64,000 bases of DNA from an uncultured Candidatus Saccharibacteria bacterium (lineage in GTDB: Bacteria > Patescibacteriota > Saccharimonadia > Saccharimonadales > Saccharimonadaceae), in contig CAMVAM010000004.1 in NCBI GenBank assembly GCA_947165465.1, positions 40,623 through 104,622 of the forward strand, written 5' to 3'. Shown piece after piece: positions 19,086-29,821 of the stretch. The notes below the pieces were generated by a model. The model was not told the origin of the DNA and did not search any database. It was given only the letters and a program-made list of their open reading frames with translations. Every line of letters begins with the position of its first letter. The stretch's first letter is position 1. The translations under genes and the position numbers were made by a program.

Positions 19086-19109
19086 GGGCGCCACGCGCGC
19101 CCATTTTTT
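19086..19109 (+). terminator. Intrinsic terminator of the 75-aa gene
   Basis: gggcgc-cacgc-gcgcccatttttt. Confidence 0.85.
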
Positions 19110-19195
19110 ATGTATTTTTTAGGCATTTTCCTTCGCATTTTATTATGGTTGTGCTATAATTAAAACTGTATGCGAGAGTGTTGGAGGAAGGACCT

Positions 19196-22100
19196 GTGAG
19201 GGGTCCGATAAAAAAGCTAATTGCATTTATTTTACTCGCATTTACCAGCCTACTATTTACCAGTCGGGCGGTTTTTGCTACTTCAGAGCTAGAAGTTACT
19301 ATTTCGCCAGACCAAGTTTACATGAGTCTAATACCGGCTCAACTTGAGACGGAAGATCAAACAATTTCGGTCTCTACCGATAATGCCACGGGTTATCGAG
19401 TTATACTAACCACGGCCGGCACGTCTTCGGCACTTGTTGAAGTATCAGACGATACAAAGACCATACCAACACTCACTTTACCGAGCGGTGCTACCAGTAT
19501 CCCGGCTTCTTCAGTCGAAGATGGATATGGCTATAGTATTGATAATGGAGCGAACTTTTATCCAGTGCCAGAGCCATCAGCGGACCCGATTACGCTATTT
19601 ACTACTAATACAGCAGGCGACAATGAACATACTCTAACTTTTGGCGCTAACGTTCCAATCGACCTCGCCAAGGGTACATATACTAATACATTCAATATAA
19701 TTGTGATTGCCAATATTTTGCCATGTGATGCTGACAGTATTTGTTATGACGGCAATGGCGATGATAGAACGGGCTCAATGAGCAATCAGCTAGCCGAATC
19801 CAATTCGGAAGTAACGTTACTTGCTTCCAATTTCTCCCGTTCAGGATATGGTTTTGCGGGCTGGAATACTGAACCAGACGGTACTGGCACTAATTATGGT
19901 CCAAATCAAACAATCACGACTGGCGACCTTTCGGTAACCGGGTTACAGCTATATGCTCGCTGGATACCGTCATCGGGCAATCTACAAGGCTGGCGTGGTT
20001 GTGCCGGAATGACGGCTATCGATTATGACAATAATGGCGAATTAATAATGGCCGCGAACAGTATCACGGCTTTGACGGATACCCGTGACAACAATACATA
20101 TGCCGTGGTCAAATTTGCCGACAATCAATGCTGGATGATTGAAAACCTTCGTCTGAATCTAAATAACCCAAATTTGACAATTTCAAATGAAAACACTAAT
20201 AAACCGTCTGCGGATTTTGTCACGGCGGCCAATAATCATCCTGCATCATCAAATAGCTTTTGCGCTAATAACAATGCCACATGTAATAATCAAATCAAAT
20301 ATAACACCAATAACACGAACCGCAACTTAACTGCGTCTTATGACACAAATAACAACTCTAGCTCTTGGTATTCCTACGGACACTATTATAACTGGTATAC
20401 TACTACTGCCGGAAATGGCACTTACGGCACAAGTGATGAGGGGGCATCTGTCGATGGTGATATTTGCCCAGCCGATTGGCGATTGCCGTCTGGCTATGGT
20501 AGCGACGGAGATCTAGCGGTTCTTGATGTCGCCATGGGAGGAAATGGTATTAATAGAGCTTCTGGTACCCAAGCCGGTCTAGCCACCTCGAAGCGTTGGC
20601 GCACTTACCCATATAACTATATATTAAGCGGTGAATTCCGAAGCAACGCTGGTTATAATCGTGGTACTTCAAGTAGCTATGCTACACTTAACGCATTAAG
20701 CGCAGCCAATACTGCTAACCTCTGGTTAAAGCCGGATGGTGTTCATATGAACTCCAATGGCACAGCGAAAGTACGTGGGCAAACAGTACGATGTGTATAC
20801 AACCCGGGTGCCCACATAATCGGCAACATCCATTACGATGCTAATGAAGGTACTGGTACAGTGCCAGACGAAACCAACATCGACTTTAGCACTGCGGTGG
20901 CTGCAACTAATACTTTCACAAAAACACATTCTGTGTTCACTGGTTGGAACACTTTGGCTAACGGCAATGGTGTAGAAGTAAATGAAGGCGAATCGGTAGC
21001 TAATGCCGCTGAAAGCATGCATATTACTGATGGTCAAACCCTTACTTTGTACGCTAATTGGCGACCGCTGTATACTTTAGTTTATGACGGCAATGGCTCA
21101 GATGCTGGTGTTATGACAAGCGCTAACGTCAGCGATCTTGAACCGGGTCAAAAAACGCTGGTTGCCTCTAATTTCTCCCGCGTAGGCTATGGATTTGCGG
21201 GCTGGAGTCTAGATAGTGATGCCGGTACCAAACTCATGAATGGCCAAGCGGTAACAATTTATGGGCCAAATCAATCCATTACCGTCAATGACGAATTTTA
21301 CATCAATGCCGATCAGGAGAATCAAATCACTCTCTATGCAGTGTGGCTTGCGGCAGATTCTAATTACACACTACAATCGTTTAACTCGGCTAAGTGCGAC
21401 GATATGGAATTCGGCGAGTTTGTTGCTCTCAGGGATACCCGCGACAATAATGTATACTCTGTGGCTAAACTAGAAGACGGAAACTGTTGGATGGTGGAAA
21501 ACCTTCGTCTCGACCCATCTACCACCACCTTCAGCAGCAGTAACACCAATTCGCCTACCGCAGAATTTATCACAAATGCTCCAAATTCTTCCAGCTCTAA
21601 CACTCTATGTAACGATGACGAGGATACCTGTATAGATACAATTGGTTTCAACGCTAACGCAATAAATCGAAATCTTTCCCCATCATATAGCAACAACAGT
21701 GTAAGTAGATCATGGTATAGCTACGGCGTGATGTATAACTGGTATACGGCCACGGCTGGCAATGGTACTTACGATACTGATGGCACTAATGTAGCTGGCG
21801 ATATTTGTCCAACTGGATGGAGACTCCCAACTGGTGGCCAAAGCGGTGAATTTGCAAATCTCAATGATTTGGCAAATGATGGTTCCCTGATTACCGATGC
21901 TGGTCTGGTGAAGTTCCCTGACAACTTTATCTACTCCGGTGATTTTAATAACACTATACCTGGTGGACGCAACAGCTATGGCCGCTTCTGGAGTGCTACG
22001 TCCGAAGGCAATCTTAATGCCTATCGTCTAGGCATAGTAACTAGTGGCGCTACGCCGACCGGCTCATACAAGAAATGGGACGCTTTTGCCGTGCGTTGTA

Positions 22101-25100
22101 TTTACCCAGGTGTATTCCCTACATATTTGGAATATATTCTCGATTATGATGCTGACAATTATTCAGTTACTGTTCCGGAAGATGAAACGGCGAGCAGTCG
22201 AAACAACTCCTATGATTTCTCTATTTCAACTAGCACGATTCCTTCTCTCTATGGTTACACGTTCCTTGGTTATAGCAACACTAGTGGTGCCACTACACCG
22301 GACTATGTCTATAATGCCGTGAGTAATACCTTTACGCCAAGCACCATCACAATTAATAGTACTGGTGATTCTACCACGAAGACGATTTATGCCGTTTTTG
22401 AAGAGGACACCTGCCCAGCGGGATATATTTGTTATCTTGATAATGGAGCGGATGGCGGCGTCGGTACTATGGCGAACCAGCCGGCTACGTCTAATAGTAC
22501 TGTCACGCTAATTCCATCCAACTACTCTAAGACAGGCTATGGATTTGCCGGTTGGTCTGCATCAGATGACGGAGCACCATATGGTCCAAACGCCACTATT
22601 ACGACGGGAGACCTTAGTTCTGAAGGTCTGATGCTCTATGCTAGATGGATACCTTCTTCCGGTAGCCTTCAGAGTTGGACTGGTTGCAATTCTATGATTC
22701 AGGGCGACGTAATAGCTTTAACGGATACTCGCGACAATCAAACCTACACCGTAGCTAAGCTGGGTGATGAAAAATGCTGGATTGTCGAGAACCTCCGCCT
22801 AGATCCAGGAACGGCCACTATTACTGCTCAGAATACAAATAATCCGGTCGCCGGTTTTATAGAAGAGTCAAATGATAGTAATACCCATTCCCTAAACACG
22901 CTTTGTAATACCAGAAGTCTTGAATGTTTTGATCAGATTCAATATAACGCGAACAGTCTCAATAGGTCTTTGACACAATCCTACACTAACGACGATGCGG
23001 CAAGCGGATGGTATTCTTATGGCGTTTATTATAACTGGTATACCGCCACTGCTGGAAACGGCACCTTTAGTACCATGGAACAAAGTGGTCCAAACCATGA
23101 CGGTGTGCTTACGGGTGATATTTGTCCTTCGAACTGGCATTTACCAACTGGCGGCAGTGGTGGAGAATATAGTGTTCTGAATTCAGTAATTAATAATAAT
23201 TCGGACACTTCTGATGTTGTCTGGCGCGCATATCCAAACAACTTTGTCTGGTCCGGTGACTATAATAATAACAAGAGAAATTCGAGCTACTTAAACGGTA
23301 GAATCTGGACATCAACCGTAAAAGACAATGATAAAGCATACCGACTTGGATATGCAGAAGGAGTTTTACAAGCAAACGCAAATTCTTACAATAAATGGGA
23401 TGGTTTTGCGGTCAGGTGCGTCTTTAATGGCACCGCTACGGAGTATAATACTGTTACAGTGACATTCCCACAGCATGTCAGTAAAGTTACATTTGTTAGC
23501 AGTAAGTACGATACTGTAACGGCAACGAGCAGTAATAATACCGTGAGCTTAGCTAGAGGGACCACATATACTGTAACTGCCAGCATTGCATCTGGTTATG
23601 TACTAGACACTTGGACTGCAGGTGCGAATGGCTTTATTGGCGATTCCAACCAGAATCCAACCACCTTTGCAATCAATAATGATACCACTTTAACACTTTC
23701 AACTGCCCAAGCCACTAATTATGCAGTTACCGTTAATCTTGACGCCGGCACATCTAGCGTTAGCTTCTACCACGCGGATTATGGCACTCAGACCGCCACA
23801 AACAACAATAATAATGGTGATGGTACTGCAACGGTAACTATAAACTTGTATGCTGGCGTCAATTATACTATTACGTCTAATCTCTCCAACAATTACTCAT
23901 TTGATAGCTGGTCTACTACCGGAAATGGTACCCTAGGTTCCACCTTAAATGATACGACTACCTATTCGGTCAGTGGCGCCGCAGAACTTAGCGCCACCAG
24001 CCAAGCTTATCTAGGTCCAGAACCACCAGCATCTTGTAGCACCCCGGTTCCAAATATTACTTATATGCAAGAAATTAATACCAGCAACTATACTACAGTT
24101 CTAGGAACACTTATTACCGAGCAACCTTACTATCTAAGAGATTCTCGTGACGGCGAACCTTATTGCGTTTCGAAACTTGCCGATGGCCGTCTGTGGATGA
24201 TAGATAATTTGAGACTAGATCTTGGAAATAGCGATGTACTAGCCAACGTAACTGCAGCAAACACCAACGCTACTGCCGAACAACTTCAATATCTCAAGAA
24301 TGGCGGCGGTACAGCTAACGATCAATACCCAACCGCCGGTATCAACAGCACAGCTTGGACGAGTAGCAGCCAAGATTACTACAGCGTACCGATGTCGGTT
24401 TCTTCTGGCACATGTCTGAACTCGGGTTCTTGTGTCAATGAAAGCGGGACTAATTGGAACAAAGATTCTACAGTCACTGTCTATGGGAATGGTAGCGGAA
24501 AAGTTGGCGTCCTATATAATTACTGCGCTGTCTCTGCGGGTACTTATTGCTATGGCAATGGCACAGCTAAGACTAATATCCCGGAGACAGATTCTAATCC
24601 GTCTTCATATTATGATCTTGACGGCGACATTTGTCCTGCCGGTTGGCGTATGCCTACCGGTAACATATCCGGCGAGATTTATGGCCTCTACAATTATTAT
24701 GGCTATAGAAATGCAAGCTCTCCTTCTAGTTTGCAATATATGACTTCTATGCCTTTTGCTGGTGTCTTTATTTCAGGTAAATTCAATAGTTTCCCAGACT
24801 ATCAAGGCGGTATTTGGACTGCAACGAGAGGTACAAGCTCTAACCCACAGGAATTCATCGTAAGACAAAATACAATAACAATGAGCAATAGTCTTACTCA
24901 TAACTACGCCATCGCTACAAGGTGTATACTTGAAACTCCTACTTATACCGCTACCGTTAATTTTGCCGGCTCGGGTATTTCCAGTGTCACCATTTCACAC
25001 CCTGCCTATGATACTCAGACTGTGACGACCAGCGGCGGAACTGTTACTCTGAGATACGGCATAACCTATACGGTCACTACGGAACTAAACTCTGGCTATA

Positions 25101-25510
25101 GGTTCGTAAGCTATACTACAGCATCAAACGGCTCTCTGGAACCAGACAATACTAATCCAGCTAAATACACTATTACTGGCAATTCTACTTTGACAGTTAC
25201 CGGTGAGGCAATACCAACCTATACCACAACCGTGAATCTTGATGCACATACCACCAGTGTTACTATAGCCAATAACACGTTCGGTACTACCACAATCACA
25301 AATAGCAATAACAATGGCGACGGCACCCACACTGAAGCTCTGACTCTCTATGAGGGTGTATCCTATACTATAACTGCGGAATTTGAGACGGATTATCTCA
25401 TTAATACTTGGTCAACTACTGGCGGTACACTTGGTTCTACGACGGATAACCCTACAACCTTTACGGTTGGCGGCGCTTCAACTTTATCTATTACTAGTCA
25501 AGCGCCATAA
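19196..25510 (+). CDS. Giant secreted multidomain protein: InlB-type B-repeats and 4 FISUMP modules
   Basis: N-terminal hydrophobic segment LIAFILLAFTSLLFTSRAVFA; repeated YDGNG...GYGFAGWN...YARW; four copies of LTDTRDNxTYxVxKLxDxxCWMxENLRLD...DICPxGWRLPTGG...RWxRC. GTG 19196 follows SD GGAGGAAGG and TATAAT at 19155. Confidence 0.88.
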   Translation: MRGPIKKLIAFILLAFTSLLFTSRAVFATSELEVTISPDQVYMSLIPAQLETEDQTISVSTDNATGYRVILTTAGTSSALVEVSDDTKTIPTLTLPSGATSIPASSVEDGYGYSIDNGANFYPVPEPSADPITLFTTNTAGDNEHTLTFGANVPIDLAKGTYTNTFNIIVIANILPCDADSICYDGNGDDRTGSMSNQLAESNSEVTLLASNFSRSGYGFAGWNTEPDGTGTNYGPNQTITTGDLSVTGLQLYARWIPSSGNLQGWRGCAGMTAIDYDNNGELIMAANSITALTDTRDNNTYAVVKFADNQCWMIENLRLNLNNPNLTISNENTNKPSADFVTAANNHPASSNSFCANNNATCNNQIKYNTNNTNRNLTASYDTNNNSSSWYSYGHYYNWYTTTAGNGTYGTSDEGASVDGDICPADWRLPSGYGSDGDLAVLDVAMGGNGINRASGTQAGLATSKRWRTYPYNYILSGEFRSNAGYNRGTSSSYATLNALSAANTANLWLKPDGVHMNSNGTAKVRGQTVRCVYNPGAHIIGNIHYDANEGTGTVPDETNIDFSTAVAATNTFTKTHSVFTGWNTLANGNGVEVNEGESVANAAESMHITDGQTLTLYANWRPLYTLVYDGNGSDAGVMTSANVSDLEPGQKTLVASNFSRVGYGFAGWSLDSDAGTKLMNGQAVTIYGPNQSITVNDEFYINADQENQITLYAVWLAADSNYTLQSFNSAKCDDMEFGEFVALRDTRDNNVYSVAKLEDGNCWMVENLRLDPSTTTFSSSNTNSPTAEFITNAPNSSSSNTLCNDDEDTCIDTIGFNANAINRNLSPSYSNNSVSRSWYSYGVMYNWYTATAGNGTYDTDGTNVAGDICPTGWRLPTGGQSGEFANLNDLANDGSLITDAGLVKFPDNFIYSGDFNNTIPGGRNSYGRFWSATSEGNLNAYRLGIVTSGATPTGSYKKWDAFAVRCIYPGVFPTYLEYILDYDADNYSVTVPEDETASSRNNSYDFSISTSTIPSLYGYTFLGYSNTSGATTPDYVYNAVSNTFTPSTITINSTGDSTTKTIYAVFEEDTCPAGYICYLDNGADGGVGTMANQPATSNSTVTLIPSNYSKTGYGFAGWSASDDGAPYGPNATITTGDLSSEGLMLYARWIPSSGSLQSWTGCNSMIQGDVIALTDTRDNQTYTVAKLGDEKCWIVENLRLDPGTATITAQNTNNPVAGFIEESNDSNTHSLNTLCNTRSLECFDQIQYNANSLNRSLTQSYTNDDAASGWYSYGVYYNWYTATAGNGTFSTMEQSGPNHDGVLTGDICPSNWHLPTGGSGGEYSVLNSVINNNSDTSDVVWRAYPNNFVWSGDYNNNKRNSSYLNGRIWTSTVKDNDKAYRLGYAEGVLQANANSYNKWDGFAVRCVFNGTATEYNTVTVTFPQHVSKVTFVSSKYDTVTATSSNNTVSLARGTTYTVTASIASGYVLDTWTAGANGFIGDSNQNPTTFAINNDTTLTLSTAQATNYAVTVNLDAGTSSVSFYHADYGTQTATNNNNNGDGTATVTINLYAGVNYTITSNLSNNYSFDSWSTTGNGTLGSTLNDTTTYSVSGAAELSATSQAYLGPEPPASCSTPVPNITYMQEINTSNYTTVLGTLITEQPYYLRDSRDGEPYCVSKLADGRLWMIDNLRLDLGNSDVLANVTAANTNATAEQLQYLKNGGGTANDQYPTAGINSTAWTSSSQDYYSVPMSVSSGTCLNSGSCVNESGTNWNKDSTVTVYGNGSGKVGVLYNYCAVSAGTYCYGNGTAKTNIPETDSNPSSYYDLDGDICPAGWRMPTGNISGEIYGLYNYYGYRNASSPSSLQYMTSMPFAGVFISGKFNSFPDYQGGIWTATRGTSSNPQEFIVRQNTITMSNSLTHNYAIATRCILETPTYTATVNFAGSGISSVTISHPAYDTQTVTTSGGTVTLRYGITYTVTTELNSGYRFVSYTTASNGSLEPDNTNPAKYTITGNSTLTVTGEAIPTYTTTVNLDAHTTSVTIANNTFGTTTITNSNNNGDGTHTEALTLYEGVSYTITAEFETDYLINTWSTTGGTLGSTTDNPTTFTVGGASTLSITSQAP

Positions 25511-25523
25511 CTAAATAGAAATT

Positions 25524-26543
25524 CTATTCTGCCAACGTCCATGGCGATTCGGCCGTGCCATCTCCGCCAGCTACCTTTGTGGTCGTTTTTAGCACTACGA
25601 TTGGCTTCAACCCACCGCGTCCTGTGGCTGGGTTTCGTACGCCTTCACTCTGATCGTATTGATACCAATCGGTGGCTTCGAAACCACCAACCTGGAAACT
25701 ACTCCCTTTGTCAGGATAAATCATGTATTCCGGCAAACTATACGAGAAGAACAATTGATTTAAGTAGCTATTATCACGAATGGAAATAATACTATCTGCT
25801 AAAAGTGCATCAGCTACTCGATTCTCACCATATGTAGTAGCAAACAATTCCTCATAAACTGGGTTATCAAGAAAACTTGTTACCGAATAAGTTGAAGATG
25901 TGTAATTAATACTAAAACAGTTATTAATAGTCTCAGTGACTTTTCCGATTGATCGGCTGACGCCATAATTTGTATTCATCGCTTTGCAAGCACTTTCATA
26001 TACAGCCTTCCAGCTGCCTTCATTACTTACGTCTTTATTCGTTTTCTCCTGGACGGCAGCGGCCATTTTCACTAAATTCATTTTCGAGACAAGATCCACT
26101 AATCTCATCGATCTTGCATCGCGTGCATAATCATTTACATAAATTTTTGCCATCTCATTTAGTGTATTAATGGCATTATCATAGCCAGTTTTTCCCTTGA
26201 ACTCAAAACGATCACCATATTTACTTACCATCAAGCCATCAGCTATTAGGGATACTTCGCCATCTTCAATTCCGAGCACTCGCCATTTTTCCTTGCCGGT
26301 CACTTCCAAAGTTTGATCCTTATCGATACCGGACACAGTAGACTTAATGACATAAGAATTATTTTCAGGCGCCTTGTAATCGACATAGTCACCTACCTTC
26401 ATTAGCTGGATTGCTGTAGTACCACCGGATGTTCCACCACCATCGCCACTAGTATTACTATTCGCTACTAGTCCTACGATTATGACGGTTATAATTACGG
26501 TGATTGCTCCACCAATACACCAAATCATTGAAGTCTTTTTCAT
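25524..26543 (-). CDS. Membrane-anchored extracytoplasmic protein with DUF6273-like C-terminal region
   Basis: TM MIWCIGGAITVIITVIIVGLVA; SIRDNSYLNQLFFSYSLPEYMIYPDKG...GLKPIVVLKTTTKVAGGDGTAESPW. Start refined to ATG 26543; the upstream frame overlaps the tRNA. Confidence 0.65.
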   Translation of the reverse strand: MKKTSMIWCIGGAITVIITVIIVGLVANSNTSGDGGGTSGGTTAIQLMKVGDYVDYKAPENNSYVIKSTVSGIDKDQTLEVTGKEKWRVLGIEDGEVSLIADGLMVSKYGDRFEFKGKTGYDNAINTLNEMAKIYVNDYARDARSMRLVDLVSKMNLVKMAAAVQEKTNKDVSNEGSWKAVYESACKAMNTNYGVSRSIGKVTETINNCFSINYTSSTYSVTSFLDNPVYEELFATTYGENRVADALLADSIISIRDNSYLNQLFFSYSLPEYMIYPDKGSSFQVGGFEATDWYQYDQSEGVRNPATGRGGLKPIVVLKTTTKVAGGDGTAESPWTLAE

Positions 26544-26578
26544 TTTTTCCGATGCTCCGTTAAGTTGATATAAAAAAA

Positions 26579-26653
26579 TGGCTGGGGATGAGGGATTCGA
26601 ACCCCCGAATGGTGGGACCAGAACCCACTGCCTTACCACTTGGCGAATCCCCA
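26579..26653 (-). tRNA. tRNA-Gln(CUG), CCA encoded
   Basis: TGGGGATTCGCCAAGTGGTAAGGCAGTGGGTTCTGGTCCCACCATTCGGGGGTTCGAATCCCTCATCCCCAGCCA folds as a cloverleaf; anticodon loop TTCTGGT. Confidence 0.95.
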
Positions 26654-26727
26654 TCAGGATGTATATATTATACCACAAAAACCACAAAAACCGCAAAAAC
26701 ACTACATATATATTATATATATGTTTT

Positions 26728-29700
26728 TTATTCGCTTCTTAAAGCTTCGACCGGGTCCTTCTTCGATGCAGAGCGTGCCGGGATTAAGCCACCAATAAGT
26801 GTTAGGACTACACTGAGCAAAACCAGTTCCAATGCGGTTGAAACGGCAAGTGTGGCCGAAAGTGGGATGTCACCAGTGAAATGATGGAGCACGGCATTAA
26901 TAATCGGAATAAGGAGATATGAAATGCCAATGCCGAAGATACCAGATAGGAACCCAATAATAACTGTTTCAGCATTAAAGATGTTCGAAATATTGTGTTT
27001 ACTAGCACCAATCGCACGGAGAATACCGATTTCCTTAGTGCGTTCGTATACTGAAATATAAGTAATCACACCAATCATTATTGAGCTTACTACGAGCGAG
27101 ATTGAAACAAACGCTATCAGCACATATGACACTGCATCAACAATAGTTTTGACGCTAGACATGAGAACGCCAGTAATATCAGTATATTTAATTTCCCTTT
27201 CGTCCTCACCCATCGACTTGAATGTTTCATTGTATTTATCGAGGAAGCTAATAAAATGACTCTTACCGTCAAAACTATTGAAATAGAACTGCATATAGGT
27301 TGGTTCATCGAGTTTCTGGTAGCCCATCGCCGAGAGATTGGCGTCAAGCGTTGACTCGCTCTTGGTGAACATCGCCGTGACCACGCGTGCCAACTCGTCT
27401 TCAGTAAAGTTCAGTTTAAAGGCACCAACAATCGCAGATTCGTCCACCGAAAAGGCATTCGCAAAGCTGCTAGTAAGATATGAAGAAAGACCACCAACTT
27501 TGGTTAAGATTTCGGATTTCATGCGAACCTCCAGTATCGCAATCGCAAACTCATCTAAAGTTTTATTGATCAGCTCTTCCTGCCCACCGGCAATTGTAAG
27601 TTTCAGCATTCCGGCATAAGCAAGTGCGAATCTATCCTTTGGAATCAGATATTTAGTTTCAAAATCTGAAAAATCTTTTGTCGCTACAAATTCGTCAATA
27701 TAATCCGGAACTTTAGTCGGGTCATAATCCTCTTCCATGGCTTTACTCATGATATAAGTCATCATCTCCGGCGCGAGTTCGGTTAATTTATCCGCGAGCT
27801 CTTTTCTAATCGGTCGAATATCGGCATCAATCGATTCGGAAATCTGATTCATATAATCCATCGTTTTGGCTGCCACCATATTCTGGTCGATTTTTATATT
27901 AAAGGTCTGAGCTAGTTTATTTGAATCAACCGAAACTAAATCCGAGAACTCGAAATTGAATTTGTTTTTCTTTTCGCCAAACTTAGTGTTTGAAAATACG
28001 TCAATGCTCGGGGTGGAAAGTTGTTTCTTTACAATCTCCGCATCGCCGGCTTTTTCGATAATCTTTTCGACGAGGCTTGGTAAATATACTACGCCACTAT
28101 TTGTTACTGCTACACTATCTTTCGGCGTTAAAATACCAACGATTTTAAGCGTCTCCGCCGACTCATATAATTTATTGATATATTCCTCATTTTCACTCAT
28201 ATCCTCGTAAACTTCATATTTGGAATTGTATTTATATAGGTCAAACGGATAAATCAGTTTGTATTCTTTGGACATGATATCGCTATAAGAAAGCTTCAAA
28301 GGTTCACCCTCAATTTCAACGCTCTCGCCACTCATCACGTTAGTAATTAGTTTCGACAGTTCGCTCGTGTCATGATAGCCAAGCGAATATGTAAGCAAAT
28401 CAGACATCTCATGCGGGTCCTTTAATACAATTGCCATTTCGTTGTATTTTTCCGGATAACGACCGGCTACCACTTTTGTAGTGTCCTCAAGAACTTCGAT
28501 ATTAAATTGTTCAAAGATCGAAGTGAGGTTCGAATATGAACTCATGATGGTGCTACCACCATAGAACGATTCAAATAATGAATTTGGGTTTAGTTTCGCA
28601 ACTTTTTTAGTAGCATCGACCGTATAAATCGGCGGATCAACATTATAAGTGTAATTAATCACTTTGATATCATCTTTAACCTCATCCTCGTGCTTATCCA
28701 AATACCCCTGGAAAGCTTTCAAATCATTTGATGAAACACTACCGAGCATCGACGTGAGCATGCGATTTTCGTTCACAAAGTCACCCTCGAGATTGTTGTT
28801 TGACGCACTAGTGAGACTAAGAAGCATACCGGTAATATCGGCTGATTCTTTCGATAAAATCAGTGGATAAGAAGTTAAGGTATTTTCCTCAATATAATCA
28901 ATATAATTTTGGAAACCGGTTGAAACGGCAGAAATCAGCGCAATACCAATAATGCCAATCGAGCCGGCAAACGCTACTAGAATCGTACGGGCCTTCTTTG
29001 TAAGCAAGTTCTTGAGCGACAATGAGAGGGCCGTAAAGAAAGACATTTTAGTTTTTTTACTCTTCCTGCCAGCATTCGTTTCATCTAGATTTGTAACCGC
29101 GCTGCCGTCATAATAGGACGAATCAGAAGTAATCCTACCATCCTTGAGTCTGATAATTCTATTAGCATATTTATCGGCAAGCTCAGGGTTGTGCGTAACC
29201 ATAATCACGAGCTTGGTCTTTGCAATTTCTTTTAAAAGCTCCATGATTTGGATGCTCGTCTCAGAATCGAGCGCGCCGGTTGGCTCGTCAGCAAGCAAGA
29301 TATCCGGGTCATTTACGAGGGCTCTAGCGATTGCAACGCGCTGCATTTGCCCACCGGAAAGTTGACTTGGACGCTTATCAATATGGTCAGCTAGACCGAC
29401 GTCCTTTAGCGCCTTCTTCGCTCTAATAATTGAATCTCTTTTTGAAATACCAGAAAGTGTCAGCGCTAATCTGACATTCTGCAGAACTGTTTGGTGTGGA
29501 ATCAAATTATAACTCTGAAATACAAAACCAATCCGGTGATTGCGGTAGCTATCCCAATCTTTATCGCGGAATTTCTTGGTACTTTTTTCATTAATAATCA
29601 AATCACCGGTCGTGTAATGGTCAAGTCCGCCGATAATGTTTAGAAGCGTAGTTTTACCGGAGCCGGACGGACCAAGAATGGCGGCAAATTCAGAGACACG

Positions 29701-29784
29701 AAAATTAAGATCGACATTATCAAGGACGGTGCGCTTAATACCACCAGTCTCGTAGACTTTCGTCACACCTCGCAGTTCCAACAT
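26728..29784 (-). CDS. MacB-type ABC transporter, ATPase fused to permease with large extracytoplasmic domain
   Basis: GPSGSGKTTLLNIIGGLD, LSGGQMQRVAIARALVNDPDILLADEPTGALD; C-terminal FtsX-like GILRAIGASKHNISNIFNAETVIIG. Confidence 0.93.
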   Translation of the reverse strand: MLELRGVTKVYETGGIKRTVLDNVDLNFRVSEFAAILGPSGSGKTTLLNIIGGLDHYTTGDLIINEKSTKKFRDKDWDSYRNHRIGFVFQSYNLIPHQTVLQNVRLALTLSGISKRDSIIRAKKALKDVGLADHIDKRPSQLSGGQMQRVAIARALVNDPDILLADEPTGALDSETSIQIMELLKEIAKTKLVIMVTHNPELADKYANRIIRLKDGRITSDSSYYDGSAVTNLDETNAGRKSKKTKMSFFTALSLSLKNLLTKKARTILVAFAGSIGIIGIALISAVSTGFQNYIDYIEENTLTSYPLILSKESADITGMLLSLTSASNNNLEGDFVNENRMLTSMLGSVSSNDLKAFQGYLDKHEDEVKDDIKVINYTYNVDPPIYTVDATKKVAKLNPNSLFESFYGGSTIMSSYSNLTSIFEQFNIEVLEDTTKVVAGRYPEKYNEMAIVLKDPHEMSDLLTYSLGYHDTSELSKLITNVMSGESVEIEGEPLKLSYSDIMSKEYKLIYPFDLYKYNSKYEVYEDMSENEEYINKLYESAETLKIVGILTPKDSVAVTNSGVVYLPSLVEKIIEKAGDAEIVKKQLSTPSIDVFSNTKFGEKKNKFNFEFSDLVSVDSNKLAQTFNIKIDQNMVAAKTMDYMNQISESIDADIRPIRKELADKLTELAPEMMTYIMSKAMEEDYDPTKVPDYIDEFVATKDFSDFETKYLIPKDRFALAYAGMLKLTIAGGQEELINKTLDEFAIAILEVRMKSEILTKVGGLSSYLTSSFANAFSVDESAIVGAFKLNFTEDELARVVTAMFTKSESTLDANLSAMGYQKLDEPTYMQFYFNSFDGKSHFISFLDKYNETFKSMGEDEREIKYTDITGVLMSSVKTIVDAVSYVLIAFVSISLVVSSIMIGVITYISVYERTKEIGILRAIGASKHNISNIFNAETVIIGFLSGIFGIGISYLLIPIINAVLHHFTGDIPLSATLAVSTALELVLLSVVLTLIGGLIPARSASKKDPVEALRSE

Positions 29785-29821
29785 GAGTTAATTTTACCAC
29801 AAATGGAATGCTAAAAGAATG

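Noticed and set aside
19178-19195. ORF-track start at 19178 for the first giant protein
   Set aside because: The in-frame GTG at 19196 is preceded by GGAGGAAGG at proper spacing. The 19178 start would place the SD inside the coding region.
20281-20360. AAT/AAC-rich stretch (Asn-rich) as a microsatellite
   Set aside because: Codons vary and the region encodes a normal Asn/Ser-rich loop of the surface protein, not a perfect tandem repeat.
26544-26702. N-terminal extension of the 25524..26702 ORF
   Set aside because: The extension is translated from tRNA-Gln sequence. The start at 26543 precedes a normal TM segment.
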